Positions 8,661 through 18,084 are shown, numbered from the stretch's first letter. The stretch: DNA of 64,000 nt from Burkholderia ubonensis (GCF_902833085.1 NZ_CADFEB010000010.1:310001-374000); one strand, 5' to 3'. Notes: generated from the sequence alone by a model not told the origin. Program-made: numbers and translations.

Positions 8661-9598
8661 ACGGCGCATCGGTCCTGATCACCGGCGGCGCGGGCTTCCT
8701 CGGCTCGCACCTGTGCGAGCGCCTCGTGAGCGCCGGCCACGACGTGATGTGCGTGGACAACTTCCACACCGGCAGCAAGCAGAACATCGCGCACCTGATC
8801 GGCCGCGTGAATTTCGAGGTGATCCGTCACGACGTGTGGCTGCCGCTGTACGTCGAGGCGGACCGCGTGTTCAACATGGCGTGCCCCGCGAGCCCGGTCC
8901 ATTACCAGAGCGACCCGGTGTCGACGGTGAAGACGGCCGTGCTCGGCGCGATCAACATGCTCGGCCTCGCGAAACGGTGCGGCGCGCGCATCCTGCAGGC
9001 GTCGACGAGCGAGGTGTACGGCGACGCGCAGCAGCATCCGCAGCAGGAGAGCTACTGGGGCAACGTCAATCCCACCGGGCCGCGCGCGTGCTACGACGAA
9101 GGCAAGCGCTGCGCGGAAACGCTGTTCTTCGACTACCACCGGCAGCACGGCGTCGACATCCGCGTGGTGCGGATCTTCAACACCTACGGCCCGCGCATGC
9201 GCGCCGACGACGGCCGCGTCGTGTCGAACTTCATCATGCAGGCGCTGCGCGGCGAGCCGATCACGCTGTACGGCGACGGCAGCCAGACGCGCTCGTTCTG
9301 CTACGTCGACGATCTCGTCGAAGGGCTCGTGCGGATGATGGACCAGGACGACGACACCGGGCCGATGAACCTCGGCAATCCGAGCGAGATCACGATCCGC
9401 GAGCTGGCCGAATGCGTGCTGCGCCTGACCGGCTCGAAGAGCCGCATCGAATACCGCCCGCTGCCGACCGACGATCCGCTGCAGCGCCGGCCCGACATCG
9501 GCCGCGCGCGCCGGCGGCTCGACTGGCAGCCGGGCGTCCAGCTCGAGGACGGCCTGAAGGAAACGATCGCCTACTTCCGCAACCTGGTGAAAGCATGA
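8657..9598 (+). CDS. NAD-dependent sugar epimerase/decarboxylase, UDP-glucuronate decarboxylase-like
   Basis: 313 residues from a GTG at 8657 that overlaps the previous stop (GTGA). Short-chain dehydrogenase of the extended type: NAD-binding TGGAGFLGSHLCERL at residues 9-23, STSEVYGD, catalytic YxxxK in ACYDEGKRCAETLFF, and RIFNTYGPRMRADDGRVVSN. The segment FNMACPASPVHYQSDPVSTV is characteristic of UDP-glucuronic acid decarboxylase (UDP-xylose synthase), so it may supply UDP-xylose or a related sugar to the neighbouring GT41 enzymes. The length matches the catalytic domain of that family without membrane anchor. Confidence 0.88.
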   Translation: MNGASVLITGGAGFLGSHLCERLVSAGHDVMCVDNFHTGSKQNIAHLIGRVNFEVIRHDVWLPLYVEADRVFNMACPASPVHYQSDPVSTVKTAVLGAINMLGLAKRCGARILQASTSEVYGDAQQHPQQESYWGNVNPTGPRACYDEGKRCAETLFFDYHRQHGVDIRVVRIFNTYGPRMRADDGRVVSNFIMQALRGEPITLYGDGSQTRSFCYVDDLVEGLVRMMDQDDDTGPMNLGNPSEITIRELAECVLRLTGSKSRIEYRPLPTDDPLQRRPDIGRARRRLDWQPGVQLEDGLKETIAYFRNLVKA

Positions 9599-10800
9599 GT
9601 CTCACACTGATCGACGCCGCCTGCCCCGTCTGCGCGCACGCGGTCGCCGCGCCGTTCTTCGATGCCGGCGCCTGCACGCTGGCGACGCTCGCGTGGCCGA
9701 ATTCCGCGGAATGCGCGCGCGCGCTGCCGCGCCATGCGCTCGAGTTCGTGCAATGCCCGCGCTGCTCGCACGTGTGGAACCACCGCTTCCGTTACGACGC
9801 GATTCCGTACCAGAGCAATCCGAACCGCATGTTCAACAGCGGCGGCATCTGGAAGGGGCATCTGGCGGCCACGCGCGACCTGCTGCTCGGCAACCTGTCC
9901 GCCGCGCCGACGGTCGTCGAGATCGGCTGCGGCGAAGCGCATTTCGTGCGCGGCCTCGCGCAGGCGAGCAACGGCGGGCGCTTCATCGGCTTCGATCCGA
10001 ACGCGAGCGTCGGCACCGGCAACGGCATCGAGTTCCATGCGCGCCTGTTCGAACCGCTCGCCGACATGGCGGCGTTCAAGCCCGACGCGATCGTGATTCG
10101 CCACGTGCTCGAACACCTGACCGAGCCGGCGAAGCTCGTCGAGCAGCTCGCGTGGGGCGCGGCGAGCCAGCCGAACCCGTGCTGGCTGTTCGCGGAGGTG
10201 CCGTGCATCGACCGCGTGTTCGAGACCGAGCGGCTCGCGGATTTCTTCTACGAGCACGTGTCGCAGTTCACCACCGAATCGTTCCGCGCGCTGATGGCGC
10301 GCGCCGGCGAGATCGTCACGCTCGCGCACGGCTACGACGGCGAAGTCGTCTATGCGCTGGTCCGGCTCGGCGTGCCGGCGCCCGTGCGCGCGCGCGCCGA
10401 CGCGGCGGCGCGCTTCGCGGCCCGCTCGGTCGAGCATCGCGCGGGGATCGCGCAACAGCTCGCCGAGCTGGCGACGTCGGGCCGGCGGGTCGCGATCTGG
10501 GGCGGCACCGGCAAGGCGGCGGCGTTCATCCATTACTTCGACGCCGACGCGGGCCGCTTCCCGCTCGTCGTCGATTCCGATCCCGACAAGGTCGGTACCT
10601 ACGTGCCGGGCACCGGGCAGCAGATCGTGTTCCGCGACGCGCTGAAAACCGCGCCGGCCGACGTGATCATCATCCCGACCCAATGGCGCGCGCGCGACAT
10701 CGTCGCCGAGATGTCCCGCGAAGGGATCGCGGCGTCGGCCGTGATGATCGAGCACGGCGGCAGCCTGATCGATTTCGGACGCGACCCGCATCCGTATTGA
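9595..10800 (+). CDS. Zinc-binding class I methyltransferase, sugar C-methyltransferase-like
   Basis: 401 residues; ATG 9595 overlaps the upstream stop (ATGA). Three parts are seen: an N-terminal metal-binding segment with CPVCAH (residues 10-15) and CPRCSHVWN (about 53-61); a SAM-binding domain with VVEIGCGEAHFVRGL and IVIRHVLEHLTEP; and a C-terminal Rossmann-like domain with VAIWGGTGKAAAFIHYF. This order matches the TylCIII/NovU-type methyltransferases that act on C3 or C5 of NDP-hexoses. It may add a C-methyl branch to the NDP-sugar before transfer, but some family members do other jobs. Confidence 0.82.
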   Translation: MSLTLIDAACPVCAHAVAAPFFDAGACTLATLAWPNSAECARALPRHALEFVQCPRCSHVWNHRFRYDAIPYQSNPNRMFNSGGIWKGHLAATRDLLLGNLSAAPTVVEIGCGEAHFVRGLAQASNGGRFIGFDPNASVGTGNGIEFHARLFEPLADMAAFKPDAIVIRHVLEHLTEPAKLVEQLAWGAASQPNPCWLFAEVPCIDRVFETERLADFFYEHVSQFTTESFRALMARAGEIVTLAHGYDGEVVYALVRLGVPAPVRARADAAARFAARSVEHRAGIAQQLAELATSGRRVAIWGGTGKAAAFIHYFDADAGRFPLVVDSDPDKVGTYVPGTGQQIVFRDALKTAPADVIIIPTQWRARDIVAEMSREGIAASAVMIEHGGSLIDFGRDPHPY

Positions 10801-10814
10801 GCCGGGCAGACGAG

Positions 10815-13313
10815 ATGGACGGAACCGCACAGGCATTGCAGGCGGCGCTCGCGCATCATCAGGCGGGACGTCTCGCGGAAGCGAAGACGCTGTACGACGC
10901 GATTCTGACCGCGCAGCCGGGCCAGCCGGACGCGCTGCATTTCCTCGGGCTGCTCGCATGCCAGCTCAAGCAGTACGACGCGGGGATCGCGTTGATGCAG
11001 CGCTCGCTCGTCGAGCGGCCGGACGCGTCGTACTTCAACAACCTCGGCAACATGCTGCGCGAATGCGGCCGGCTCGACGACGCGATCGCGCACTACCGCC
11101 GCGCGGTGGCGTTGCGTCCGGACTATCCGGAAGCGCACAACAACCTCGGCAACGCGCTGCGTGACGCACGCGACCCGGCGGCCGCGATGACGAGCTGCGC
11201 GCGTGCGATCGAGCTGCGTCCCGGCTACGCTCAGGCGTACAACAACCTCGGCAACGCGCTGCAGGACCTGGGCGAGCACGACGCGGCGATCGCGAGCTAC
11301 GGCAAGGCGGTCGCGCATGACCCGCAGTACGCGGAAGCCCACAGCAATCTCGGCAACGTGCTGCGCGCGCAGGACCAGCTCGACGCGGCGGCCGACGCCT
11401 ATCGCCGCGCGCTCGCGCTGCAGCCCGGCCTGCACGTCGCGCGTCACGGTCTCGGCCTCGTGCAGTGGTCGCAGGGCGCACTGGACGAAGCCGTGAGCAC
11501 GTTGCGGATCGCGGCCGAAAGCGACGATGCGAGCGTTCACAACAATCTCGCCGGCCTGCTGCGCGACACCGGCGACCTCGACGGCGCCGCCGCGCACTTT
11601 GGCCGGGCGATCGAACTGGACGCATCGATGGCGGTCGCGCACGCGAACCTCAGCGGCGTGCGTCGCCGGCAGATGCGCTACGCGGAAGCGCTCGCGCATG
11701 CGCAGGACGCGATCCGGCTCGCGCCGGACCTCGGCGACGCGCACAACAACGCGGGCAACGCGTATCACGGGCTGGAGCAACTCGACGCGGCGCAGGCCGC
11801 CTATCGCACGGCCGTCGCACTGAATCCGGCGGACGCCGGCGCGTGCCACAACCTGTCGGTCGTGCTGCTCAAGCTGAACCGGCTCGACGAGGCGCTCGCG
11901 TATTGCCGGCGTGCGCTGGACGCCGGCGCGCCGAACGCATCGATGTACGTCAATCTCGGCGACATCCTGCGCGCGCAGGGCAACGTCGACGCGGCGGTTC
12001 CCGCGTATCGCGATGCGCTTGCACTGATGCGCGACGACGCCGACGACGGCGCGGCCGAAGTGCTGGGCCGGCTGCTGTTCAGCGCGGCGGCGTCCGCGTG
12101 CGTGAGCCCCGCCGACTACCTGGCCGATGCGCGGCGCTACGGCCGGCACCTGGCCGCGCGTTCGACGCGCTACGTGCACGATCCGCGCGAGCGGGCCGCG
12201 CGCGCGCAAGGGCGGCCGCTGCGTGTCGGCTTCGTGTCCGGCGACCTGCGCCAGCACCCGGTCGGCATCTTCCTGGAAAGCGTGCTCGCGCACCTCGATC
12301 GCACGCGCATCGACCTGCGCGTCTATGTGACGTCGGACGAGGAGGACGCGATCACCGCGCGGCTGAAGCCGCACGCGGGAGGCTGGCGCTCGATCGCCGG
12401 GCTCGCCCCGGAAGCGGCCGCGCGGATGATTCATGACGACGGGATCGACGTCCTCGTCGACCTCGCGGGCCATACGCAGGACAGCGGGCTCGCCGTGTTC
12501 GGCTGGAAGCCCGCGCCGGTGCAGGCGAGCTGGCTCGGCTTCTTCGCGTCGACCGGCTGCGACGCGATCGACTACTTCATCGGCGATGCCCACACGCTGC
12601 CCGACGCCGAGGCGCATCACTTCGTCGAGAAGCCGTGGCGGCTGCCGGACAGCTGGCTGTGCTTCACGCCGCCGGCGTACGACGTCGCGGTCGGCCCGCT
12701 GCCGATGGCGGCGCGCGGCCATCCGACGTTCGGCTGCTTCGGCAAGCTCGTGAAGATCGGCGACGACGTCGTGCGCGCGTGGTCGCGGCTGCTGCATGAA
12801 CTGCCGGCGGCGCGGCTACTGCTCAAGGCGCAGGAGCTCGACCGCGCGAGCGTGCGCGACGCGACGATCGCGCGCTTCGCGCGGCACGGCATCGACGCGG
12901 CCCGGCTCGAATTCGAGGGCGCGACGCCGCGCGCCGATTATTTCGCCGCGTACAACCGCATCGACGTCGCGCTGAGCCCGTTCCCGTACCCGGGCGGCAC
13001 GACCACGGCCGAAGCGCTGTGGATGGGCGTGCCGGTGCTCGGCATGAAGGGCAGCCGGTTCGTCACGCACATCTGCGAGAGCGTGCTGCACGCGGCGGGG
13101 ATGGGCGACTGGATCGCGGACGACGAGGACGCCTATCTCGCGAAGGCGATCGACGCGGTGCGCGACCGCGAGCGGCTCGCGGCGCTGCGCGCCGGGCTGC
13201 GCGCGCAATTGCTGGCTTCGCCGCTGTGCGACGCGCGCCGGTTCGCGGCGCATCTCGAAGCGGCGTTCCTCGGCATGTGGCAACGCTATACGGACACGGC
13301 ACACCAAGCATGA
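10815..13313 (+). CDS. TPR-GT41 glycosyltransferase 2
   Basis: 832 residues from ATG 10815 (MDGTAQALQAALAHHQ), 14 bases after the methyltransferase stop. About twelve TPRs occupy residues 5-410, many of the OGT-like NNLGNALR type. The GT41 domain starts near residue 467: LRVGFVSGDLRQHPVGIFLE, VDLAGHTQDSGLAVFGWKPA, DYFIGDAHTLP, FGCFGKLVKI, SPFPYPGGTTTAEALWMGVP. The usual NRL after GHT is replaced by SGL, a change shared in part with paralogue 3 only. Its first 200 residues are almost the same as those of paralogue 3, down to the DNA. Probably glycosylates flagellin or another surface protein. Confidence 0.9.
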   Translation: MDGTAQALQAALAHHQAGRLAEAKTLYDAILTAQPGQPDALHFLGLLACQLKQYDAGIALMQRSLVERPDASYFNNLGNMLRECGRLDDAIAHYRRAVALRPDYPEAHNNLGNALRDARDPAAAMTSCARAIELRPGYAQAYNNLGNALQDLGEHDAAIASYGKAVAHDPQYAEAHSNLGNVLRAQDQLDAAADAYRRALALQPGLHVARHGLGLVQWSQGALDEAVSTLRIAAESDDASVHNNLAGLLRDTGDLDGAAAHFGRAIELDASMAVAHANLSGVRRRQMRYAEALAHAQDAIRLAPDLGDAHNNAGNAYHGLEQLDAAQAAYRTAVALNPADAGACHNLSVVLLKLNRLDEALAYCRRALDAGAPNASMYVNLGDILRAQGNVDAAVPAYRDALALMRDDADDGAAEVLGRLLFSAAASACVSPADYLADARRYGRHLAARSTRYVHDPRERAARAQGRPLRVGFVSGDLRQHPVGIFLESVLAHLDRTRIDLRVYVTSDEEDAITARLKPHAGGWRSIAGLAPEAAARMIHDDGIDVLVDLAGHTQDSGLAVFGWKPAPVQASWLGFFASTGCDAIDYFIGDAHTLPDAEAHHFVEKPWRLPDSWLCFTPPAYDVAVGPLPMAARGHPTFGCFGKLVKIGDDVVRAWSRLLHELPAARLLLKAQELDRASVRDATIARFARHGIDAARLEFEGATPRADYFAAYNRIDVALSPFPYPGGTTTAEALWMGVPVLGMKGSRFVTHICESVLHAAGMGDWIADDEDAYLAKAIDAVRDRERLAALRAGLRAQLLASPLCDARRFAAHLEAAFLGMWQRYTDTAHQA
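10845..11425 (+). repeat. Direct repeat copy 1 (581 bp, TPR segment of glycosyltransferase 2)
   Basis: This stretch aligns without gaps to 13340-13920, offset 2495 bases. By hand I count about 24 mismatches over 581 bases, roughly 96% identity, with a perfectly matching run of about 135 bases across the 10975-11110 part. It encodes TPRs 1-6 of the two adjacent paralogues. Outside it the two genes fall off to ordinary paralogue similarity. Confidence 0.92.
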
Positions 13314-15799
13314 ACGATATCCACGACACTCTGCAGTCCGCGCTCGCGCATCATCAGGCGGGACGTCTCGCGGAAGCGAAGACGCTGTACGACGCGATTC
13401 TCACTGCGCAACCGGGCCAGCCGGACGCGCTGCATTTCCTCGGGCTGCTCGCATGCCAGCTCAAGCAATACGACGCGGGGATCGCGTTGATGCAGCGCTC
13501 GCTCGTCGAGCGGCCGGACGCGTCGTACTTCAACAACCTCGGCAACATGCTGCGCGAATGCGGCCGGCTCGACGACGCGATCGCGCACTACCGCCGCGCG
13601 GTGGAGCTGCGTCCGGACTATCCGGAAGCGCACAACAACCTCGGCAATGCGCTGCGCGATGCGCGCGACCCGGCGGCCGCGATGACGAGCTGCGCGCGTG
13701 CGATCGAGCTGCGTCCCGGCTACGCGGAGGCGTACAACAACCTCGGCAACGCGCTGCATGACCTGGGCGAGCACGAAGCGGCGGCCGCGAGCTACGGCAA
13801 GGCGGTCGCGCACAACCCGCAGTACGCGCAGGCATACAACAATCTCGGCAACGTGCTGCGCGCGCAGGACAAGCTCGACGCGGCGGCCGACGCCTATCGC
13901 CGCGCGCTCGCGCTGCAGCCGGAGTTTCGCGTCGCGCACCAGGGGCTGAGCGCGACGCTGATCGCGGCCGGCGATCCGCACGGCGCGCTCGAGCATGCGC
14001 GCGCGGGGCTCGATCCGCACGACGCGGACGCGCACTACGTGGTCGGCAAACTGCTGCGCGGCATGAACGATTTCGACAACGCGGGCAAGCTGTTCGAGCA
14101 GGCGGTCGCGATCGACCCGGCGCATGCGCAGGCGTGGGCCCGGCTCGGCGAGCTGCGCGGCCAGCAGGGCGAATACGAGCAGTCGGTGCAGCTGTGCCGG
14201 CGCGCGATCGAGCTCGATCCCGAGCTGGCCGACGCGTACAACTTCCTCGGCCTCGCGTATCACAACCTCGACCGGATGGCCGCCGCGGAGCTGAGCCACC
14301 GGCACGCGATCGACCTGAACCCCGACGATGCCGACGCGCATCACAACCTCGCCGCCGCGCTGTTCCGGCTCGACAAGCTCGACGAGGCGATGAAGCATTA
14401 CGAGATCGCGCGGGAGCTCGGCGTCGATCCCGTGAAGATCCAGCTGACGCTCGGCGACATCCGGTGGGCGAAGCGCGATTTCGCCGGTGCGATGGACGCG
14501 TTCCGCGTGGCGATCGACCACGACCCGTATCGCGCGTACGCGCGGCTGATGTTCAACATGTCGAGCTCGCCTGCGTTCACGCCCGACGAGTGGGTCGCGG
14601 AAGCGCGGCGCTACGGCGAATATCTCGCGCGCGACGCGGTCCCGTTCGTGCACGACCGCGCAGCGCGCGTCGCGCAGGCGCGGGGGCGGCCGCTGCGCGT
14701 CGGCTTCGTGTCGGGCGACCTGCGCCAGCACCCGGTCGGCATCTTCCTGGAAAGCGTGCTCGCGCGGCTCGACCGGTCGCGCATCGAGCCGCATGCGTAC
14801 GTGACCTTCGTCGTCGAGGACGACGTGACCGCGCGGCTCAAGCCCGGCTTCGCGAGCTGGACGAAGCTGACCTGCATGAGCCGCGAGCAGGCCGCGCAGG
14901 TGATCTACGACGACGGCATCGACATCCTGATCGACATGGCCGGCCACACCAACTGGAGCGGCGTGCCGATCTTCGGACACAAGCCCGCGCCGGTGCAGGC
15001 GAGCTGGCTCGGTTTCTTCGCGACGACCGGCTGCGGCGCGATCGACTATTTCATCGGCGATGCGCATACGTTGCCGGCCGACGAGGCGCACCACTTCGTC
15101 GAGAAGCCGTGGCGGCTGCCGGACAGCTACCTGTGCTTCACGCCGCCGCCGTACGACGTCGCGGTCGGCCCGCCGCCGATGGCGGCGGGCGGCGGCGTCA
15201 CGTTCGGCTGCTTCGGCAAGCTGACCAAGATCAGCGACGACGTCGTCGCGCTGTGGTCGCGCATCCTGCATGCGCTGCCGGACGCGCGCCTGCTGCTGAA
15301 GGCGTTCGAGTTGGGCACCGGCGACCTGAACCAGGCGACGCTCGACCGTTTCGCCCGCCATGGCATCGGCGCGGACCGGCTGATCCTCGAAGGCGGCTCG
15401 CCGCGCGCGGAATACTTCGGCGCGTACAACCGCATCGACATCGCGCTGAGCCCGTTCCCGTACCCGGGCGGCACGACCACGGCCGAAGCGCTGTGGATGG
15501 GCGTGCCGGTGATCGGGATGAAGGGCAGCCGGTTCGTCACGCACATCTGCGAAAGCCTGCTGCACGCGGCGGGGATGGCGGAATGGATCGCGGCCGACGA
15601 AGCGGCGTACCTCGCGAAGGCGGTCGCGTTCGCGCGCGACCGCGACCGGCTGGCGACGCTGCGCGCCACGCTGCGCGAGCGCACGCTGGCGTCGCCGCTG
15701 TGCGATGCGGCGCGCTTTGCGCGCAACCTCGAGGACGCGCTGCACGGCATGTGGGACGTCTACGCGAAGGGTGACGCGAGCGCCGGGGACGCGCGATGA
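13310..15799 (+). CDS. TPR-GT41 glycosyltransferase 3
   Basis: 829 residues; ATG 13310 overlaps the stop of paralogue 2 (ATGA). About twelve TPRs lie in residues 6-420, then a GT41 domain from about 460: LRVGFVSGDLRQHPVGIFLE, IDMAGHTNWSGVPIFGHKPA, DYFIGDAHTLPAD, FGCFGKLTKI, SPFPYPGGTTTAEALWMGVP. Like paralogue 2 it lacks the NRL that follows GHT in paralogues 1 and 4. TPRs 1-6 are nearly identical to paralogue 2, while TPRs 7-12 differ, so the two may share one binding surface and differ in the other. Confidence 0.9.
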   Translation: MNDIHDTLQSALAHHQAGRLAEAKTLYDAILTAQPGQPDALHFLGLLACQLKQYDAGIALMQRSLVERPDASYFNNLGNMLRECGRLDDAIAHYRRAVELRPDYPEAHNNLGNALRDARDPAAAMTSCARAIELRPGYAEAYNNLGNALHDLGEHEAAAASYGKAVAHNPQYAQAYNNLGNVLRAQDKLDAAADAYRRALALQPEFRVAHQGLSATLIAAGDPHGALEHARAGLDPHDADAHYVVGKLLRGMNDFDNAGKLFEQAVAIDPAHAQAWARLGELRGQQGEYEQSVQLCRRAIELDPELADAYNFLGLAYHNLDRMAAAELSHRHAIDLNPDDADAHHNLAAALFRLDKLDEAMKHYEIARELGVDPVKIQLTLGDIRWAKRDFAGAMDAFRVAIDHDPYRAYARLMFNMSSSPAFTPDEWVAEARRYGEYLARDAVPFVHDRAARVAQARGRPLRVGFVSGDLRQHPVGIFLESVLARLDRSRIEPHAYVTFVVEDDVTARLKPGFASWTKLTCMSREQAAQVIYDDGIDILIDMAGHTNWSGVPIFGHKPAPVQASWLGFFATTGCGAIDYFIGDAHTLPADEAHHFVEKPWRLPDSYLCFTPPPYDVAVGPPPMAAGGGVTFGCFGKLTKISDDVVALWSRILHALPDARLLLKAFELGTGDLNQATLDRFARHGIGADRLILEGGSPRAEYFGAYNRIDIALSPFPYPGGTTTAEALWMGVPVIGMKGSRFVTHICESLLHAAGMAEWIAADEAAYLAKAVAFARDRDRLATLRATLRERTLASPLCDAARFARNLEDALHGMWDVYAKGDASAGDAR
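13340..13920 (+). repeat. Direct repeat copy 2 (581 bp, TPR segment of glycosyltransferase 3)
   Basis: Partner of 10845-11425. The high identity is confined to the first six TPRs, which suggests a recent tandem duplication or gene conversion. Recombination between the copies would delete 2495 bases and fuse the two genes in frame, since the offset leaves remainder 2 when divided by 3 but each copy sits in the same position of its own reading frame. Confidence 0.92.
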
Positions 15800-18078
15800 G
15801 CGACATCGCCCGGCAACTGGACGCGGCGCTCGCGCATCATCAGGCAGGCCGCCTGGCCGACGCGTGCGCGTTGTACGAAGCGATTCGCCGCAGCGAGCCC
15901 GACCAGCCCGACGCGACGCATTTCCTCGGCCTGCTCGCTTGCCAGCTCGGCCAGTTTCCCGCCGGCATCGCATTGATGGAGCGGTCGATCGCGCTGCGCG
16001 CCGATCCGGTCTATCTGAACAATTTCGGCAACATGCTGCGCGCGCACGGCCGGCTCGACGACGCGATCGCGTCCTACCGGCACGCGGTCGCGCTGAAGCC
16101 CGACTACGCGGAGGCGCACAGCAACCTCGGCAATGCGCTGCGCGACGCGGGCGATCCGCACGCCGCGATGCTGAGCTGCGCGCAGGCGCTCGCGTTGCGC
16201 CCCGATTACGCGCAGGCGTTCAACAACCTCGGCAACGCGCTGCGCGACCAGGACGAGCTCGACGCCGCCGCGCGCGCATACGACAAGGCGATCGCGCTCG
16301 AGCCCGCCTATGCGGACGCGCACTACAACCGCGGCAACGTGTGTCGCGCGCAAGGCCGGCTCGACGACGCGGTGCGCTGCTACCGGCGCGCGGTCGAGCT
16401 GCAGCCGGACCTGCACCAGGCGCATCTCAGCCTCGGGAGCGTGCTGTTCGAGCGCGACGAACTCGAGCCCGCGATCGAGAGCCTGACGCGCGCGTCGCAG
16501 GGCGGCAGCGCCGAAGCCCTTCTCAACCTGGCTGCCGCCTTCGACCGCGCGGGCGATCTCGAGAGCGCCGCGGCGAGCCTGCGGCGCGCGATCGCCGCGA
16601 CGCCCGACCGCGCCGAGCTGCATCACCATCTGGCGCAGGTGCTGGTGCGGCAGGGCAAGCGGCCGGAAGCGCTCGAAAGCTGCCGGATCGCGCTCGCGCT
16701 GCCGGGCCAGACCGCGCACATGCACGCCGTGTCCGCGGAAATTCTCTGTACGCTGTGGCACTTCGAGGCCGGGCTCGCGAGCTACGATCGCGCGCTCGAG
16801 CTCGATCCGTCCTATGCCGGCGCGCACTCGGGCCGCCTGTTCTACCAGGCCAGCATCGAGTGCTGCCCGCCCGCGCAGCTGCTCGACCATGCGATGCAAT
16901 TCGGCGCGCGGATGGCGGAACGGGCGTCACCGCGGCGGCACACGCCGCGCGCGGCTGGCGGGCGGACGCTGCGCGTCGGCCTCGTGTCCGGCGACCTGCG
17001 CTCGCATCCGGTCACGGTGTTCCTGCTCGGTGTGGCGGCGGCGCTCGATCCGTCGAAGGTCGTGCTCGCCGCGTACGCGACGCAGTCGCGCGAGGACGCC
17101 ACGACGGCCGCACTGAAGCGGCACTGCGCGGTCTGGCGCGACATCACCGCGCTCGACGACGAGGCCGCGGCGGACCTGATCGCGCGCGACGGCATCGACG
17201 TCCTGATCGACCTGAGCGGGCACACGTCGCTGAACCGCCTGCCGCTGTTCGCGTGGAAGCCCGCGCCGGTGCAGGCGACCTGGCTCGGCTATTTCGCGAC
17301 GACCGGCATCGCCGAGATCGACTACATCATCGGCGACCGCCACGTGCTGCCGGCCGGCGAGGAGACGCACTTCGTCGAGCGGCCGTGGCGCCTGCCGGAC
17401 AGCTACCTGTGCTTCACGCCGCCGCAGCAGCCGCTTGCCGTCGGACCGCTGCCGGCCGCCGGCAACGGGGTCGTGACGTTCGGCAGCCTCAACAACGCGA
17501 ACAAGCTCGGCGACGCGGTGATCGCGCTGTGGGCCCGCGTGCTGCATGCGGTGCCGGGGTCGCGCCTGCTGCTCAAATCGCCGCAGCTCGACGAGATGGC
17601 GCTGCGCGTGAGCCTGGCCGCACGGTTCGCCGCCCATGGCATCACCGCGGAGCGCCTGCCGATGCGCGGGGGCTCGGCGCGGCTCGCGCACCTGAGCACG
17701 TTCAACGACATCGATATCGCGCTCGACCCGTTCCCGTATCCGGGCGGCACGACGAGCCTGGAAGGGCTGTGGATGGGCGTGCCGCTGGTCACGCGGCGCG
17801 GCGAGCGGTTCCTGTCGCACATCGGCGAGAGCATCCTGCATACGCTCGACATGCCGGAATGGATCGCGCAGGACGACGACGACTATGTCGCGAAGGCGGC
17901 CGCGTTCGCGAGCGACCTGCCGCGGCTCGCGGCGGTGCGCGCGGGGCTGCGCGAGCGCCTGCTGAGCTCGCCGCTGTGCGATGCGGCGCGTTTTGCGCGT
18001 CATCTGGAAACGGCATTCGCGCAGATGGTCGACGCGGCCGTCGAACGCGCGGAGCGGGAGCCGGCGGCGCGCGGGTAA
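15796..18078 (+). CDS. TPR-GT41 glycosyltransferase 4
   Basis: 760 residues; ATG 15796 overlaps the stop of paralogue 3 (ATGA). About ten TPRs cover residues 5-365, then GT41 motifs: LRVGLVSGDLRSHPVTVFLL, IDLSGHTSLNRLPLFAWKPA, DYIIGDRHVLPAG, FGSLNNANKLGDAVIALWAR and DPFPYPGGTTSLEGLWMGVP. It keeps the GHTxxNRL motif and has NNANKL where paralogues 2 and 3 have GKLxKI, closer to the OGT consensus. It is the GT41 gene next to fliT-fliD-fliC, convergent with them, which in B. cenocepacia is roughly where the flagellin glycosyltransferase FgtA is encoded; orthology is inferred from position and family only. Confidence 0.9.
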   Translation: MSDIARQLDAALAHHQAGRLADACALYEAIRRSEPDQPDATHFLGLLACQLGQFPAGIALMERSIALRADPVYLNNFGNMLRAHGRLDDAIASYRHAVALKPDYAEAHSNLGNALRDAGDPHAAMLSCAQALALRPDYAQAFNNLGNALRDQDELDAAARAYDKAIALEPAYADAHYNRGNVCRAQGRLDDAVRCYRRAVELQPDLHQAHLSLGSVLFERDELEPAIESLTRASQGGSAEALLNLAAAFDRAGDLESAAASLRRAIAATPDRAELHHHLAQVLVRQGKRPEALESCRIALALPGQTAHMHAVSAEILCTLWHFEAGLASYDRALELDPSYAGAHSGRLFYQASIECCPPAQLLDHAMQFGARMAERASPRRHTPRAAGGRTLRVGLVSGDLRSHPVTVFLLGVAAALDPSKVVLAAYATQSREDATTAALKRHCAVWRDITALDDEAAADLIARDGIDVLIDLSGHTSLNRLPLFAWKPAPVQATWLGYFATTGIAEIDYIIGDRHVLPAGEETHFVERPWRLPDSYLCFTPPQQPLAVGPLPAAGNGVVTFGSLNNANKLGDAVIALWARVLHAVPGSRLLLKSPQLDEMALRVSLAARFAAHGITAERLPMRGGSARLAHLSTFNDIDIALDPFPYPGGTTSLEGLWMGVPLVTRRGERFLSHIGESILHTLDMPEWIAQDDDDYVAKAAAFASDLPRLAAVRAGLRERLLSSPLCDAARFARHLETAFAQMVDAAVERAEREPAARG

Positions 18079-18084
18079 GGGTGC

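Noticed and set aside
13286..15973. 895-codon open frame antisense to glycosyltransferase 3, and similar long antisense frames (for example 6534-8669, 33636-36923, 43787-46051)
   Set aside because: High GC with strong third-position bias keeps the opposite strand open. The translations are Arg/Ala/His-rich with no domain, and the sense strand has clear proteins.
10815..18078. Regular repeats that could suggest a CRISPR or satellite array
   Set aside because: The periodicity is the 102-base coding repeat of TPR units within open reading frames, not spaced identical repeats.
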